Shown: positions 51,731 through 64,000, counted from the stretch's first letter. The stretch is DNA of 64,000 bases from Prunus persica (GCF_000346465.2 NC_034015.1:19468462-19532461), one strand, 5' to 3'. The notes: generated by a model not told the origin, from the sequence alone. Numbers and translations: made by a program.

Positions 51731-53631
51731 GCAGGTCCGTTGATCAGTTTCTGTATGATTATTGTAATATCATTAAAGACATAAAATTGCAGTTGTTTGT
51801 TTCACAAATTGTGCCTTCTTTTATCATTTTAGTTGAATGAAGTACATTAAATGGAATTCTTTCTGAGGGTTTTAGTGAAATGAACTTATATGCAGTTTCA
51901 TTGTTTTGTATTTGAGTTAAGAGTTGATTTTATTTGTTATAATGTTGCAGGTATTATTCTGCAGGATGAAAGGAGGTTATGTAAAGGATTGGTCTGATTT
52001 TATAATGGAGATTTGTGCTCCGATCGCGCATCCAGATTTCTGTGTGGCTTCATTATTAAACCGAATGTATATAAAGGTGGCATAAATCAAACAGTCCCCT
52101 TTGAAACTTGTATTCTGCTTTTTTCAGAGTTTTCTCTTTCTTTTCTTTTTCTTTTTCTTTTTAACTTATCTTTGAACATTTATTCAATGTTCTGTCAGGC
52201 CTGAATCAGTAGCTTGTTCTATTATGTGATATTACCAAGTGAATAATATGAGATGATCTTGGAGCCTATACTATGAAGCTCTTCTGTCTTCTTGGTATCG
52301 CCTCCACTCCATTGGACTTGGTCAGTCTTTTGCTTAATCTATCGGCTGTTGACCTAAGGCAATGACAGGAAGGAAATGATGCGTAAATTTCACCATCTCT
52401 CCTGTGTTTAAGTGTCTTTTTAATCATTGATAAAGAGGGATTCCAACATGGGAGAAATTTTAGTCTTCAAACATGAACCGTGTCATTTATTATATGTTTT
52501 AAAACACGTGATACCACGTAATTGTGTAACGGCTACACCTTCGGGTTCTCTTTCAACCATGAAAAGGGTAACTAGACTAAGAACTAGTCTCTTCATGTGG
52601 GCCATCAGTGAAAATGCTGCTGCTCAAATACATCATCATCGTTGAACGTTGTCTCTATTGTTGTTTCATGGTTACTATTAACTTGCTACACTTGGTAACC
52701 CAACAAAACTTCTAGTGCTAAAACAAATATTAATAGATGGGGCTTGTAGCTTTAATGGTTTTTCACTCATGCCAAGGGTAGAGTTCAAATGCTCTCCTCA
52801 TTTACCCTCTTTTGTACTTTTTTTTTTATTTAAAAAAAACAATATTAAACTTGTCCACCATTCAATTTGAATTATTTTATTATTTTCTAAGATCAAACAA
52901 AACAAAAAGGGTAGAGTTCTATATGATTCTTGAGGATAAGAGATTTTGTAGTTTTCCAAACCCTAGGGAAGGTCGACGTAGGTTTTTTTTGTTCTAGGGT
53001 TTAGGGATGGATTAGGCCTCTATATCTATATCTAACCCAACAAAACAAAAAGGGGATGGATTGTAAACAGTTGAAGCCGAGAGAAAAGGCACTGGCACTG
53101 GCACTGGCACTGGCATGCTTCTTAAAACAAGGTTGCGCATGTAAAAACTTTGGTCCACAACCAGACAACAGTCTCTCTATAAAATGAAGTGGTAAACACG
53201 TTGTCTGGTTAGGTGGGGTCTTGATTTCACAACTTTTTTCTGTATTGACAAAAAAGAAAGAGGATGCCCATGTCGTTCCTTTTTGGTGCCATAAACAATA
53301 TTAATATTGCCAAGTAAAAGTAGGTATTAGATTTTGGTTTAAAACTGTTTTGAGGTTCTAATTGCCCTCCAATTCACTTCAGTGATTTTAACATTTACTA
53401 GCGAGAGAGAGAGAGAGAGATAACATAATGTGAACAGAGAGAAGGATATGGAAATTAATGAATCTTGAAATTGAAAAAAGAATAGGGGATTTGATAAAAA
53501 TGGTAACAACAAATTAGCAACATGGGCTAGCAAGCAAAGCCTAACATGATAATGATGCAACAATTTCACTTCACAATTTTTCTTGAATTTTTCTCTTCTC
53601 TATATTTCATCTTTCTCCAAAAATGGGGTCT
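51731..53631. other. Intergenic: VPS32 3' UTR and downstream
   Basis: The 3' UTR of VPS32 probably reaches about 52200. At 53089-53116 there is a small hexanucleotide repeat (four to five CTGGCA units) and at 53403-53420 a short GA repeat. No gene seen. Confidence 0.6.
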
Positions 53632-53915
53632 CTAATGGATGATGTAGGTGAGGAGCAGAGCCAATACCATCAGCACATAAGCAATTCCTTGGTCCACTGC
53701 TACCCCTGCATACCCAAACACAATCATCAACATTCAACACGAACAATCTGAACTCAAATCACAACAACATGATTTCTAGAGAGAGAGAGAAACATACCAT
53801 CACTTGTAGGGGCAGGGGTAGGTGCAAGGGTTTGAGCATTGATGGAGGGGAGAAGCAGAGAGATAACAAGGGAACAAATTGCCATCACAAAAAATTGAAC
53901 TTTCAACATCTCCAT
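53632..53915 (-). CDS. Arabinogalactan peptide (AG-peptide), GPI-anchored
   Basis: Two small exons, 53915-53798 and 53705-53632, total 192 nt (63 aa). A signal peptide (MEMLKVQFFVMAICSLVISL..., ending at SINA|Q) is followed by a mature peptide of only about a dozen residues with the AP/TP pattern AQTLAPTPAPTSDG. Its prolines would be hydroxylated and carry arabinogalactan. A C-terminal hydrophobic GPI-addition signal (YVLMVLALLLTYIIH) ends the precursor. This is the classic layout of plant AG-peptides, cell-surface proteoglycans. The gene is too short and split for simple frame finding. A GA microsatellite lies in its intron. Confidence 0.9.
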
Positions 53916-55152
53916 TTTCTACAAGCTGTAAAAAAATTTCCTACTTCCCAAACACAGCTTTCTCTCTCTCTCTGCCCCCCACTATGGTATGCCCCAATGG
54001 GTCTCTTCTCCAACTCCAATACAAAGTTTTCAGCCAAATGAGGGTGGCTTTGTACCTCTTCAGTTCCAGATTTATATAGAAAGAGAGCAAAAGACTTCGA
54101 ATGAAAGAGGAAATTACTCACACAATACGACCAACCCAAAAGCCTAAAACGACAGTGGGACGAGGAGAATCTTTTACACACAAAAAAAAAAATAATAATA
54201 ATTTAATTTTTATAGAAACCGCCACTCTGGCTTATAATTGCTGCTAACTAACCTTATGATTTCATTTCAATGGCTCTTAGCCTCCTACCCCAAATTATAG
54301 GCTCTTGATGGTGCCACGCGTACGCCCGAGATCAGTTGCACGTTAAACTCCAGGCATTGTTGTCGAGCTGTGTAACTGTGGGACCCCCTCCCACATGCCA
54401 TCATATCATCAATACACTCATATTCTCTTTCTATTATTTTTGAATTTTCTGGCTAAATTTCAAAAGTCTAGCAGATGATTGAGCCGTTGGTGTGTTCTTT
54501 AGTCTTGTCTGGACACATCACACTTCAAGGTAACCGACACACATCCAACTTGGCAATTCAAGGCACGGCAAGGCAGTGCGTTGGAATATAAACAAATTTG
54601 AACCTTCCTTCCTCTTGTTGATTTTATCTTGACAATGAAAGGTTCGAATGTTGTTCTATTAATTGTCGTAAACATTATGAAAATGAGGTGACTTATATTC
54701 AAAGTATTTGATCCACCTGTTCCAGTGCAAAAAAATTTCGACAATTATTCATTAAATCAACTACTAATCACGTCACAGTATTTTGATGATGAAATGTGTT
54801 TGATGCAAATTAATGGGTCAGCCCGAGCTTCCAGACTAAGCTGGTCTGGTTAAGGAAGAGTCAGGCTGAAGCCCAATAATCTTTTCTAGCAAAAACACAA
54901 AATTGGTTCGTCCCATTAATCAAGGAGACCAGGAAATCTTGACCTAATGACACAAAGTCTGGTTTAAGTAAACAAACATGTTAGATTGAGTCATTAAGTA
55001 TCATATCAACCTGTGTTCTTAGTACCATTATGATGCATAAAGCTAAAGGAAACACCATTTCCTTGTTCGATACAAGCCATAGTGGTGATTGACAATTGAA
55101 ATCTAAGGAATTACAAACCATACTGTATTTACCATGCGGTGCCATTCAGGAT
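53916..55152. other. Intergenic: AG-peptide promoter side and MND1 3' flank
   Basis: CT-rich leader of the AG-peptide gene near 53950-53980. The rest shows no gene. Confidence 0.55.
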
Positions 55153-57117
55153 CTAATTAATAACTGAGCTCAGTGGAGCTGGTGTCATCTCTATATAGTC
55201 AAAGTCCTCTGTTATTCCAATCTGCATTTGAAATTAGAAAGACAATTATCAAAGGAAAGAGAGAAACTGGGAAGCTAGATGACTAGATTCAAATTGAGCA
55301 TGTTCTTTCAGCTGACATGACAAACGACAACCTCAGCATGGCAAGCTCATGAGTTCAAAATAATAAAAACCTGGGCTTGCTCTCTATTAATTCTAATTTA
55401 CCTCGTTGTACAAGTTCTCAAGCTGCTCTTTGGCCTGCGGAAAGTTATTTGAACACCACTGGCGCACTGTGAAAATGTTGTCTGCAGTAATTAAACCACA
55501 GTTATTAAGAGTTCCCATTCTCTTGATTTAGAAACACACCCCACCCTCCAAACAAGAAACAAATGGATTATGATAAAACCTGTCCATCGATTAGCTGCTG
55601 TATGGGCAACTTCAATTGCTTTCTCTGCCAACAAAATTATAATATGGTTAGTTCACTTATTTGAGTTCGAAGGTGTTAAAAGGGCATCATTCTACTATGA
55701 TTGAAGCATCAATTAACTCATTGCTTCAAAGGCAGCTGGATCATTGTCTGCATACTGCGCCATCTCATCCTGAAAATGGCAATGGACTACAGTTAGCAAC
55801 TCGATCAAATAATTTATTTAAGTTGTTTCAAACTCTAATGCATCACAAATGTGCAGGATATATAGACTCCAACCTTCAGCTCATTATACTTTAGCTCTAT
55901 GGCTTTTAGATCAGCTAAGGCCTCATCTCGTTCTTCCTGGTAAAAACATGAGATTCAGATGCATAAATACATTCTTACAAAGTAGAAAACAGTTCAAGCC
56001 TTTGAAAGAGATAAAAGTTTGAAACACTCACAGAATCCTCACGTCCCTTCTTCAGGGCATTACACTGTTCAACAAGTTCTGCATGACGCTTCTTACTGCT
56101 TTGGAGATCAGATTCAAGTCTGCTATTCACATTCCTAAGCTGCCAAAGGCCAAAAACAATATCAGCACGAATCGACTTGTAGGAATTTCAGCACAAATCC
56201 TACCCTGTAGAACTGAGCTTATAATGTAAACCATCAAAGGTTCACCTGGTTTCCAGCAGTGCTAGGAAGACTCCAAAAATACACCTGAAATTTTAAAATA
56301 ACATACATTACAAAATGCCAATAAAAACAAGCATTTTGGATCACATCTTTCACAGACTGATCATAATCCACTATGCAAAGCTGTATGTGGAAACATCTAC
56401 TTACAGAGGTTCCTATCTTGTCTTTGAAAACAAGGTCATCATCCACTAAACTTTGGATCACATCTTTCACAGACTGAGAAATAACACCTTTCTTTGGGCC
56501 TGACTTCTCAAGCTCCTTTAGCTGAAATCACCAATAAACATATGAACAGAGCTGTAGAAGTACAATATAAGCTGAAACCATTGACATTGTTCACAATGAA
56601 AAAGAGATTAACCACATTTGAAAATACAGAACTCAATTGAAATCAATTAGAATAGGGTTCGCAAAATAAAATTAGAAAAAATTGAATGAATTCATTAAAA
56701 TTATAGCATCAGGGCGTGATAATACTCACAAGGAAGAAATCTTGAGAGTCGTAAAAGATTTGAAGCATCTTCTCACGCTTCTCTTCCAACGAAAGACCTC
56801 TCTTCTTCGACTGTACACAAATGAAAACATCGCCAACAAAAAGAAAAAAAATTGAGAGAAGAGAAATCGCAAGAAATTCAAAATACTAACACATTTCGTT
56901 TCTATGCGACACAAATAATTAATTGGAGCAATTAATTTGAACTTAAGATTAAAAACTATATTGAATCTTGTTCATTCGCGCATTTTCTCAGTAACCAAAC
57001 GGAGCAAAAAGCTAGGATTTGAAACTTGAGAGATCTGATACTATAGTTAACGAGTGAGCTAGAAATACAAATAAAATTAAAGAAAAATTAGGGTTCAGAG
57101 AGAGAGCGATTTACCAT
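55153..57117 (-). CDS. MND1: Meiotic nuclear division protein 1 homolog (MND1)
   Basis: Forms a heterodimer with HOP2 that helps DMC1/RAD51 in meiotic strand invasion. Ten coding exons: 57117-57115 (the ATG alone), 56810-56730, 56521-56405, 56284-56246, 56139-56032, 55936-55874, 55769-55718, 55624-55580, 55481-55402 and 55221-55153, total 657 nt (218 aa). The N-terminal winged helix starts [19 protein letters not shown] and includes [19 protein letters not shown] and VYFWSLPS. A long coiled coil follows ([20 protein letters not shown]...), then the conserved end [11 protein letters not shown]. The start codon forms the end of its own exon, as happens in several plant genes. A near-exact copy of 26 bases from exon 3 sits in the next intron. 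Confidence 0.92.
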
Positions 57118-58306
57118 TGAGGCGAGCTGAGAAGACAAATTGCTGAGGAAGCTACTGAAATGAAGCGTCTAGATTGGCGGGAATTCTTTATATCCACTGC
57201 AGCACTCAGCAGCTTATGCTCAAATTACTATTCAAATTACTAACACGTCCTTTTATACTTCACATTTGCGTTTGTTCAAACGACGTGTCGTTCGAATGTG
57301 ACGAACAACTTACTCATACGGATGAAAAAGGGGATTTTTTTTTTTTTAAGTATGGAATGGAAAAATGATGGTCAAAACCATATCTCCTCCTCAAAAAAGA
57401 CTGTTGGATCAATGCAATTATGAATGAGTCATGAAATAAAATTCTGAAGTGGAATATCATGCAAGTTTTCTTTCTCGTATCAACGTATCACGTGTTACTC
57501 ATGTGATGAGATGATTGTAAGAAGAAGGCGTATATATGTTCTATTTCACTAAAGAGTTTCTTAACATAAAACAACTTGTCATTTTTGTAAATAGTGACCT
57601 TAAACCGTTGGATTCTCATGAAATGGCCAAGATCGATCTCGGCTATGGCCCTTTCCAACTCCATTTTTTATCATCCCATTACACACAAATTAAATAATAC
57701 CAAAAACAAAAACAAAAAAAACAAAAAAGGTCTGGTACAAAGCCACAAAGATAGAGCTGCCAGCAGCTGCAATATGTGACCCAAATATTTTATGCCTGCT
57801 GATATACTAATGCCTACTAGTTCAATATTATAAGCAAGTTGAGCAATATTATTAAGGTTTTATATTCTTCCTTTGTTATGCCTTTTTAGACTTTGGACTT
57901 AAGGTTGCGTTTCTCAGTTTCTTTCTGCTCTGCTTGTCGGCACGAAGATTTTGGCTTTCATGCTAATTAAATTAATCATTGATTGCCAGTACAGTTCAAG
58001 TTTTAAAAAAAGGAACAATAAAACATATGAATAATGCACCTACCAATTTTCAAAACTATCAGGTGGGTGGGTAGAAATTTTTCTACTTAAACTGTGGTGT
58101 GGTGACACGAATCTCTGTCATCCTCATCCCACATGTTTAAAACTTGGTGGCTTGGATTGAAAATGGATGAAAAGGATTTAGTCTGACTAATTTGGCTGAG
58201 GTTCTTGAGCACACTGAATGTGAAATCAGTATGTATGCATTGACCAGCAAAGATGCTCACGTGACCAGCAAAAACTGTCATTCATTTTTAGTATCAGATT
58301 CATAGG

Positions 58307-58311
<5 letters not shown>
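57118..58311. other. Intergenic: MND1 upstream and receptor-kinase promoter
   Basis: AT-rich. No gene seen. A 61-codon A-rich frame near 57594 is low-complexity. Confidence 0.55.

Positions 58312-58341
<30 letters not shown>
58312..58341 (+). repeat. (GA)n microsatellite touching the receptor-kinase start codon
   Basis: About 15 AG units run straight into the ATG at 58342. Confidence 0.95.
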
Positions 58342-58345
<4 letters not shown>

Positions 58346-61300
58346 AAATGTCAACTGGGTTCTTCCTCCTGTTGCTCTGTGCAAGTTTAGTTCATGCGCA
58401 GCGCCGGATAGGTTAGTTTTTTCTTTAAAAGCAAATGATATTTGTGTCTGTCTGGTTCATTTTACATGTCTACTTATAACTTCTTGTTTTAGCTCTAAAT
58501 ATAGTTTCTTGTAAAAGTCTGTATCTTTAAGTACTAGTTGCTTGTGTTCTTGGCCTATTGCTACCTTTCTTGGTAGGAGAAGAACTTTTCCTACTAATAA
58601 AGACCATTATGATTCTGTGGCATCTTTTAAAAGGGTAGATATAATTCATAAATCTAGGATTTTAGGTCATAAATTGGGCTGTTTTGTTCTTTTGTGTTAA
58701 CAATCAGAAACAGCTCATTCATTCCGATTTCTCTTCACTTATCTGTTTTCATTTAGACTTCGTAAGCATTGACTGTGGCTCTCCCTCGAAGACCTACGAA
58801 GACACAGACACCAACATAACATATTCACCAGATGGAGATTACACAGATACAGGGATAAACCAGAACATCTCCTCTGAGTATATGTATCCAAAGTATCCCA
58901 ACCTACCCTTCCCTCTCTCAGACCTCAGGAGTTTTCCTCTAGGAAACAAAAATTGCTACACTTTGAGACCCGAAGCGGGAAAAGGCAGCTTGAATTTGAT
59001 TAGAGCTTCCTTTTTATATGGAAACTACAATGGAGAAAACAAGCTACCTGAGTTTGATCTATATCTTGATGTCAACTTCTGGTCGACAGTGAGATTTGGA
59101 AATGCTTCTGAAATTGTTACAAAGGAGATTATAGGTTTTGCACAATCTGACAGCATGCATATTTGTCTAGTAAACAAAGGTTTAGGAACTCCTTTCATTT
59201 CAGCATTGGAATTTAGACCGCTCAACAGCTCAACTTATGGTACTGAGTATGGGACCACTGCATCATTAGTACTCTTTAGAAGGCTAGACATTGGATCAAG
59301 CAATGGAACAGGTCGATATGGAGATGATGTTTACGATCGAATTTGGTCCCTTTATGTTTCACCTTCTTGGAATACAGTTAGCACTTCTTTACCAATTAAT
59401 ACCTATGAGAACGGATATAGAGCACCGTTTGAAGTAATCAAGACTGCAGCTAGACCTCAAAATGGAAGTGAACCTTTAAACTTGTACTGGAACACAACTG
59501 GTATGGATGATCAATTTTATATTTATATGTACTTTGCTGAGGTAGAGATTCTTGCGAGAAACCAGTCAAGAAAGTTCAATATATCTTGGAATGGATCTCC
59601 ATTGTTTGGACCTGTCGTGCCGCGTTACTTACAAGCAGACATAATATCAAATTCAAGAGCTCTGGTGGGAAAAGATCACCAAATTTCTATATACAAGGCA
59701 GAGAACTCTACCCTTCCACCCATTCTCAATGCTATTGAGGTTTTCAAAGTCATGCAGCGGGTTGAATCACCTACTTTTAGTGAAGATGGTATGTTTTCTT
59801 TTGTTGAAGTTTACTGCATTCAAATTTGTATATTGCTCAGAAAGAAATGCTTAGCTTCACACCGGTCTTGTTTGATCTCAGTTGAGGCCATAACGAATGT
59901 CAAAACTACATATCAAATAAAAAAAATCTGGGCTGGCGATCCTTGTGGACCTAAGAATTTCTCTTGGGAAGGTCTAAAATGCAACTACACCCTTTCACAT
60001 CCTCGGATTACTTCGCTGTAAGTCCTTCAGGGGAACTAGAATTAATACAATTTTCTTCTCCTTTGTAATCCATTTCTAAACAGATTTGCCTTTTATTGTC
60101 ACTAGGAACTTGAACTCAAGCAACTTGAATGGGATCATAGCTGCTTCCATTGCCAAGCTCTCATCATTGGAGTCCTTGTAATTATTGTTATTTTGTGCTT
60201 GCAAAAAGGCTCATCTTTTTAAAGCTATCCACTTTAATATCATGAACATACTAACTTAACTTTACATGCTTTGTCCCAGAGATTTGTCAAACAACAACTT
60301 AACTGGACCGGTGCCTCAGTTCCTGGAAGAACTAAAGTCTCTCAAGATCCTGTAAGTGTGATTACTACATGATGATAGATTCATTGTGATGCCAGCATTC
60401 CATTATTAAGAATTGACATGCAGGAACTTGAAAGGCAATCAATTGTCTGGTTCCATTCCAAACGCTCTTCTGGAGAGATCAGGAGCTGGACTACTTGAAC
60501 TGAGGTACACCTCCTCATCTCAACCCGGAAACTTGCTTCTTGTTTATCTGGTTTTGTAAGCTTCTTTTAGTTTAAAAAATAACAGAAATGGTTGATGTTA
60601 TGCATTATGCAGAGAAGTATGATAATTGTGTATCTTCTGCATTTCAGTGTGGATAGCCAAAATCTTTGTGGCTCGGATTCATGCAAAAAGAAGAAGAAAA
60701 TTGTTGTTCCAATAGTTGCATCGTTATTATCAGCACTAGTCCTCCTTATAGTGGTGATAGTAGTATGGAAATTGAGAAGAAAAAGAAAAGCAGGTACCTT
60801 TTAACTTAATGGAAGAAATAACTTCTGAAATTATCATTTTAAATCATGAAAAGTTCCTTCTTTTAACAGTCGGAATCTGAAATCATTATTTGTGTACTTA
60901 GATACAGAAAGAGAAAACTTTAACAAAACAGGAAGAACTATAGCATCAAAGAAATGCCAGTTTACTCATGAAGAGGTTTTAGAAATTACCAAAAACTTTC
61001 AAACTGCGATCGGGAAGGGAGGATTTGGGATTGTGTACCATGGCTACATGAAAGATGGCACCCAAGTTGCAGTCAAAATGCTTTCCCCGTCATCATCTCA
61101 AGGACCTAGGGAGTTCCAAACAGAGGTTTGTCAGTTAGAATGCCTTGAAATTCATTGGATGTGGAATAAAAGTCTTGCATATGAGTGATGAGTGAAACTA
61201 GAATGAAAGACAAAGGCCTATGCTCATTTGTTATTGATTTGATGAGTCCCTTGTTGACTGCAGGCTGAGCTCCTGATGAGAATCCATCATAGAAACTTGG

Positions 61301-62540
61301 CCTCATTTGTTGGATACTGTGATGATGCAGACAACTTAGCACTTATATACGAGTACATGCCTAATGGCAACCTTAGAGGCTGTCTCTCAGGTAATCCTTT
61401 ATCAAAGCATTGTCCTTCGACATGAGCTTGAGCATTTCAAGATATTTAAATGTCACATTAATGGTTGCAGATTCAGATAGGAGCACACGTATGACTTGGG
61501 AAATGAGGCTTCGCATAGCAATAGATGCTGCGCAAGGTTGGTGCTTCCTGGTACTCAACCCAAAATATGAACATCTCTTAAAACTTGGAACAGCTTTCCT
61601 ACACCAGCATTCTGTGCATGTGATTTTCCAATTTCCTACAAAAGATTCTTAAATATATATTCTGGTATGACAATATTTGCTTATATTACAGTTCAACTAA
61701 TGTAGATAGTGAAATATGTCTCTCAGGGCTGGAGTACTTGCATCATGGATGCAAGCCACCTATTGTACATAGAGATGTAAAGACTGCCAACATTCTCTTA
61801 AGTGAAAATTTGGAAGCTAAAATTGCAGATTTTGGTCTTTCCAAGGTTTTTCCCAGTGATAATGAGCCTGATGTAGTGACAACAGTCATGGGCACTGCTG
61901 GGTATCTTGATCCAGAGTATGTTTTTACATTTTATTATTCTCTTAGCATTTTAATCATGTGAGTATTTGATGTAAAAAAGAACTGCAGAAGCAAATTAGT
62001 TTCAAGTTTCAACGTCAAATTCAATTATGGCAAAACACAGATATAAGAAGAGTGACTGATTTATGATTTGTGCTCAGGTACTACAATTGTCAAAGATTGA
62101 ATGAAAAAAGTGATGTATATAGTTTTGGGGTTGTTCTACTAGAGCTCATTACAGGCCAAGCTGCAATCATAAAAAGTGATGAGCATGTCCACATTGTAGA
62201 GTGGGTGAATCCTGAGCTCCAAAGAGGGGATATAACAAGTGTTGTAGATCCAAGGATGCAAGAAGGTTACGATGTGAATTCGGTCTGGAAAGCCTTAGAG
62301 GTAGCAATGGCGTGCACAACTTCCACCTCCCAACACAGAGCCACAATGGATTTTGTATTGTCTGAGCTAAAACATTGTCTTGAAATGGAATTGTCTAGGC
62401 ATCGAGAAAGAACCCCGGGCTCAACAGAAGAACTTCGTGTTAGATTTGCACCGTATGCTAGTACTAGTTCAACTGAAGTGTTTTCCATGTACACAGATTC
62501 CACAAATGCAGAGTCCATGACAGGACCATTTCCTAGGTAG
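58342..62540 (+). CDS. Malectin-like LRR receptor-like kinase (LRR-I type)
   Basis: Plasma-membrane receptor kinase of the plant LRR-I family, which includes senescence- and defence-related members; the ligand cannot be inferred. Twelve exons: 58342-58411, 58757-59788, 59882-60017, 60106-60177, 60280-60351, 60424-60504, 60648-60793, 60902-61125, 61264-61390, 61471-61536, 61727-61916 and 62078-62540, total 2679 nt (892 aa). Signal peptide (residues 1-20), malectin-like domain (about 25-370, starting VSIDCGSP), a short LRR stretch of about three repeats on 72-nt exons ([19 protein letters not shown]), TM helix about 506-529, then kinase: GKGGFG (574-579), K595, HRDVKTAN (D692) and DFG (710-712). 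All catalytic residues are present (RD kinase). No damage is seen. Confidence 0.93.
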
Positions 62541-62869
62541 CTAGTGAGGAGGCTTGATATTTGCAGCCTTGCAGGTTGAGAAAGATATACAACAAAGTCT
62601 ATACTTAGTTTTTGAATTTCTTTTATGTACATAGCCAAGTTTGTGATTCATTTTTGAGTTTTATGATTTGGTACATAAGTTTTCTGGTTCTGAAGTTGAA
62701 GCCCTGCCTCTCTCTCTCTCCCCTAGGTTCTTTCACTCTGTATCGTGAGCAGAAATTTTCCATTGATGATCAACACAACTAGTCTAGAATACGTAGATTA
62801 ACAAGTGCGTTTTGCAAACAAGAGAAAGGAAAACAACAAAAACGGAAGAAACACGTTATTGGAATACTG
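62541..62869. other. 3' UTR of the receptor kinase and flank
   Basis: Includes a short CT tract at 62708-62721. No gene seen. Confidence 0.6.
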
Positions 62870-63806
62870 GTACATAGCGGCTATACTCTTTAAATATGCG
62901 TGTATATCGGCTATACTGTTAAAATATTCTATTTATAAGGTATCGCCGTTCGGCTATACCTTTAAAATAATCAATTTAAAATATTCTATTTAAAGAGTAT
63001 CGCCGTGCGGCTATACTTTTAAAAGATTCCATTTATAGCGTACAGCCGACCGGCTGTACTCTTAAAATATTCTATTTATACAGTATAGCCGATCGGCTGC
63101 ACCTTCAAAGTATTCTATTTAAACAGTCCCGCCGCGCGGCTATACTATTAAAATATTCTATCTAAAGAGTACAGCCGAGCGGCTATATGGGTAAAATGTT
63201 CCATTTATAGCGTATAGCCGTAGCGTATAGCCGGACGGCTATACTCGTAAAATATTCTATTTATACAGTATAGTCGACCGGCTGCACCTTCAAAGTATTC
63301 TATTGAAAGAGTGGGGCCGAGCGGCTGTACTATTAAAATATTCTATTTATAGCCGCGCGGCTATAAGGGTAAAATATTCCATTTATAGAGTATAGCCGCG
63401 CGGCTATACTCTTAAAATATTTTATTTATAGAGTATAGCCACTCGGCTACAAGGGTCAAAATATTCCATTTATAGAGTATAGCCGCGCGGCTATACGATT
63501 AACATATTCTATTTATATAGTATAGCCGCGCGGCTGTAAGGGTAAAATATTCCATTCATAAAGTATAGCCGCCCGGCTATACTTTTAAAATATTCTATTT
63601 ATATAGTACAGCCGATCGGCTGCACCTTCAAAATATTTTATTTAAAGAGCGCGCGGCTCGGCTGCACCTTCAAAGTATTCTATTTAAAGAGTATAGCCGC
63701 CCGGCTATACGGGTAAAATATTCCATTTATAGAGTAGCGCAGCTCTGCTATACGGTTAAAATATTATATTTAAAGAGTATAGTCGTACGGCTAGACTAAT
63801 TAAAAT
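62870..63806. repeat. Array of ~20 palindromic ~43-bp repeats (GCCG-NN-CGGC)
   Basis: Tandem units of about 43 bp. Each has an AT-rich spacer (TAAAATATTCTATTTATAGAG-like, or TTCAAAGTATTC) and a GC-rich inverted repeat, TATAGCCG-NN-CGGCTATA. The two central bases vary between units (CG, CC, TT, TG, AC, AT, AG, GA). The best unit is a perfect 26-bp palindrome at about 63396-63421. Spacer endings alternate (CTCTTAAA, GGGTAAA, ACCTTCAAA), suggesting a higher-order unit of three to four repeats. Not coding. Confidence 0.92.
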
Positions 63807-64000
63807 GATGTATTCTTTAAATATATTTCCACATTGCACCAACAATAAAAATATGGATTTCTCGGAAATATAAACCCAAAAAACTATAGAATGTACTTTA
63901 CTGCCACCACTAAATCAAATTCTAGAAAGAAAGAAAAACATAAATGCATACGAGGTAGTGCATCGGGTGTAAAATCTGTCAATTCATGGCTATATATGAA
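63807..64000. other. Right flank of the palindromic array
   Basis: AT-rich. Nothing recognised. Confidence 0.5.

Noticed and set aside
62870..63806. CRISPR-like look of a regular repeat array
   Set aside because: The sequence is plant nuclear DNA, the spacers are themselves repeated AT-rich sequence rather than unique, and no cas genes occur.

Overview
This is nuclear plant DNA from a eudicot. Genes are split by many short AT-rich GT-AG introns. The window carries plant-only families (ILR1-type auxin-conjugate hydrolase, malectin-LRR receptor kinase, arabinogalactan peptide, chloroplast DUF3531 protein), a Ty1/copia element, a hAT element and a Mutator-like MITE, and many CT/GA microsatellites. 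The overall look suggests Rosaceae (Prunus-like), but that is an impression, not a proof. Exon models below were built by hand from splice sites, reading phase and remembered family features; for every intact model the summed exons divide by three.

Layout. 1-2.1 kb: 3' part of the type B histone acetyltransferase HAT1/HAG2 (+). 2.5-4.3 kb: chloroplast DUF3531 protein (-). 4.8-11.7 kb: 21-exon M16 zinc metallopeptidase (+), sharing a divergent promoter with the DUF3531 gene. 13.1-14.4 kb: ribosomal protein eL31 (+). 14.95-17.3 kb: decayed, apparently intronless DEAH-box splicing-helicase pseudogene (-). 19.4-21.3 kb: small polytopic membrane protein (-). 22.3-22.9 kb: unrecognised Pro/Ser-rich protein (-). 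24.1-27.3 kb: intact IAA-amino-acid hydrolase with a C-terminal HDEL (-), followed at 27.8-31.05 kb by two tandem 1.6-kb units holding gutted copies of the same gene.

31-48.5 kb is the accessory part. A divergent pair, a kelch-like beta-propeller gene (-) and a gene combining a dead kinase-like lobe with an IRE1/RNase L-type KEN ribonuclease domain (+), is present twice as a segmental duplication. Copy 1 keeps an open KEN gene, but its kelch gene has a nonsense codon. Copy 2 keeps an open kelch gene, but its KEN gene is broken by a complete copia element with LTRs that look identical, by a 350-bp MITE and by frame damage. Between the copies lie a 648-bp hAT element and a LINE endonuclease relic. 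The sensorless pseudokinase-KEN gene and the reciprocal decay of the pair are the most interesting observations here.

49-64 kb is ordinary gene space again: ESCRT-III subunit VPS32/SNF7 (+), arabinogalactan peptide (-), meiotic recombination factor MND1 (-) and a malectin-LRR receptor kinase (+). The window ends in an array of about 20 copies of a ~43-bp repeat built on a GCCG-NN-CGGC palindrome. Three-unit outposts of the same repeat occur near 21.5 kb and 48.75 kb.
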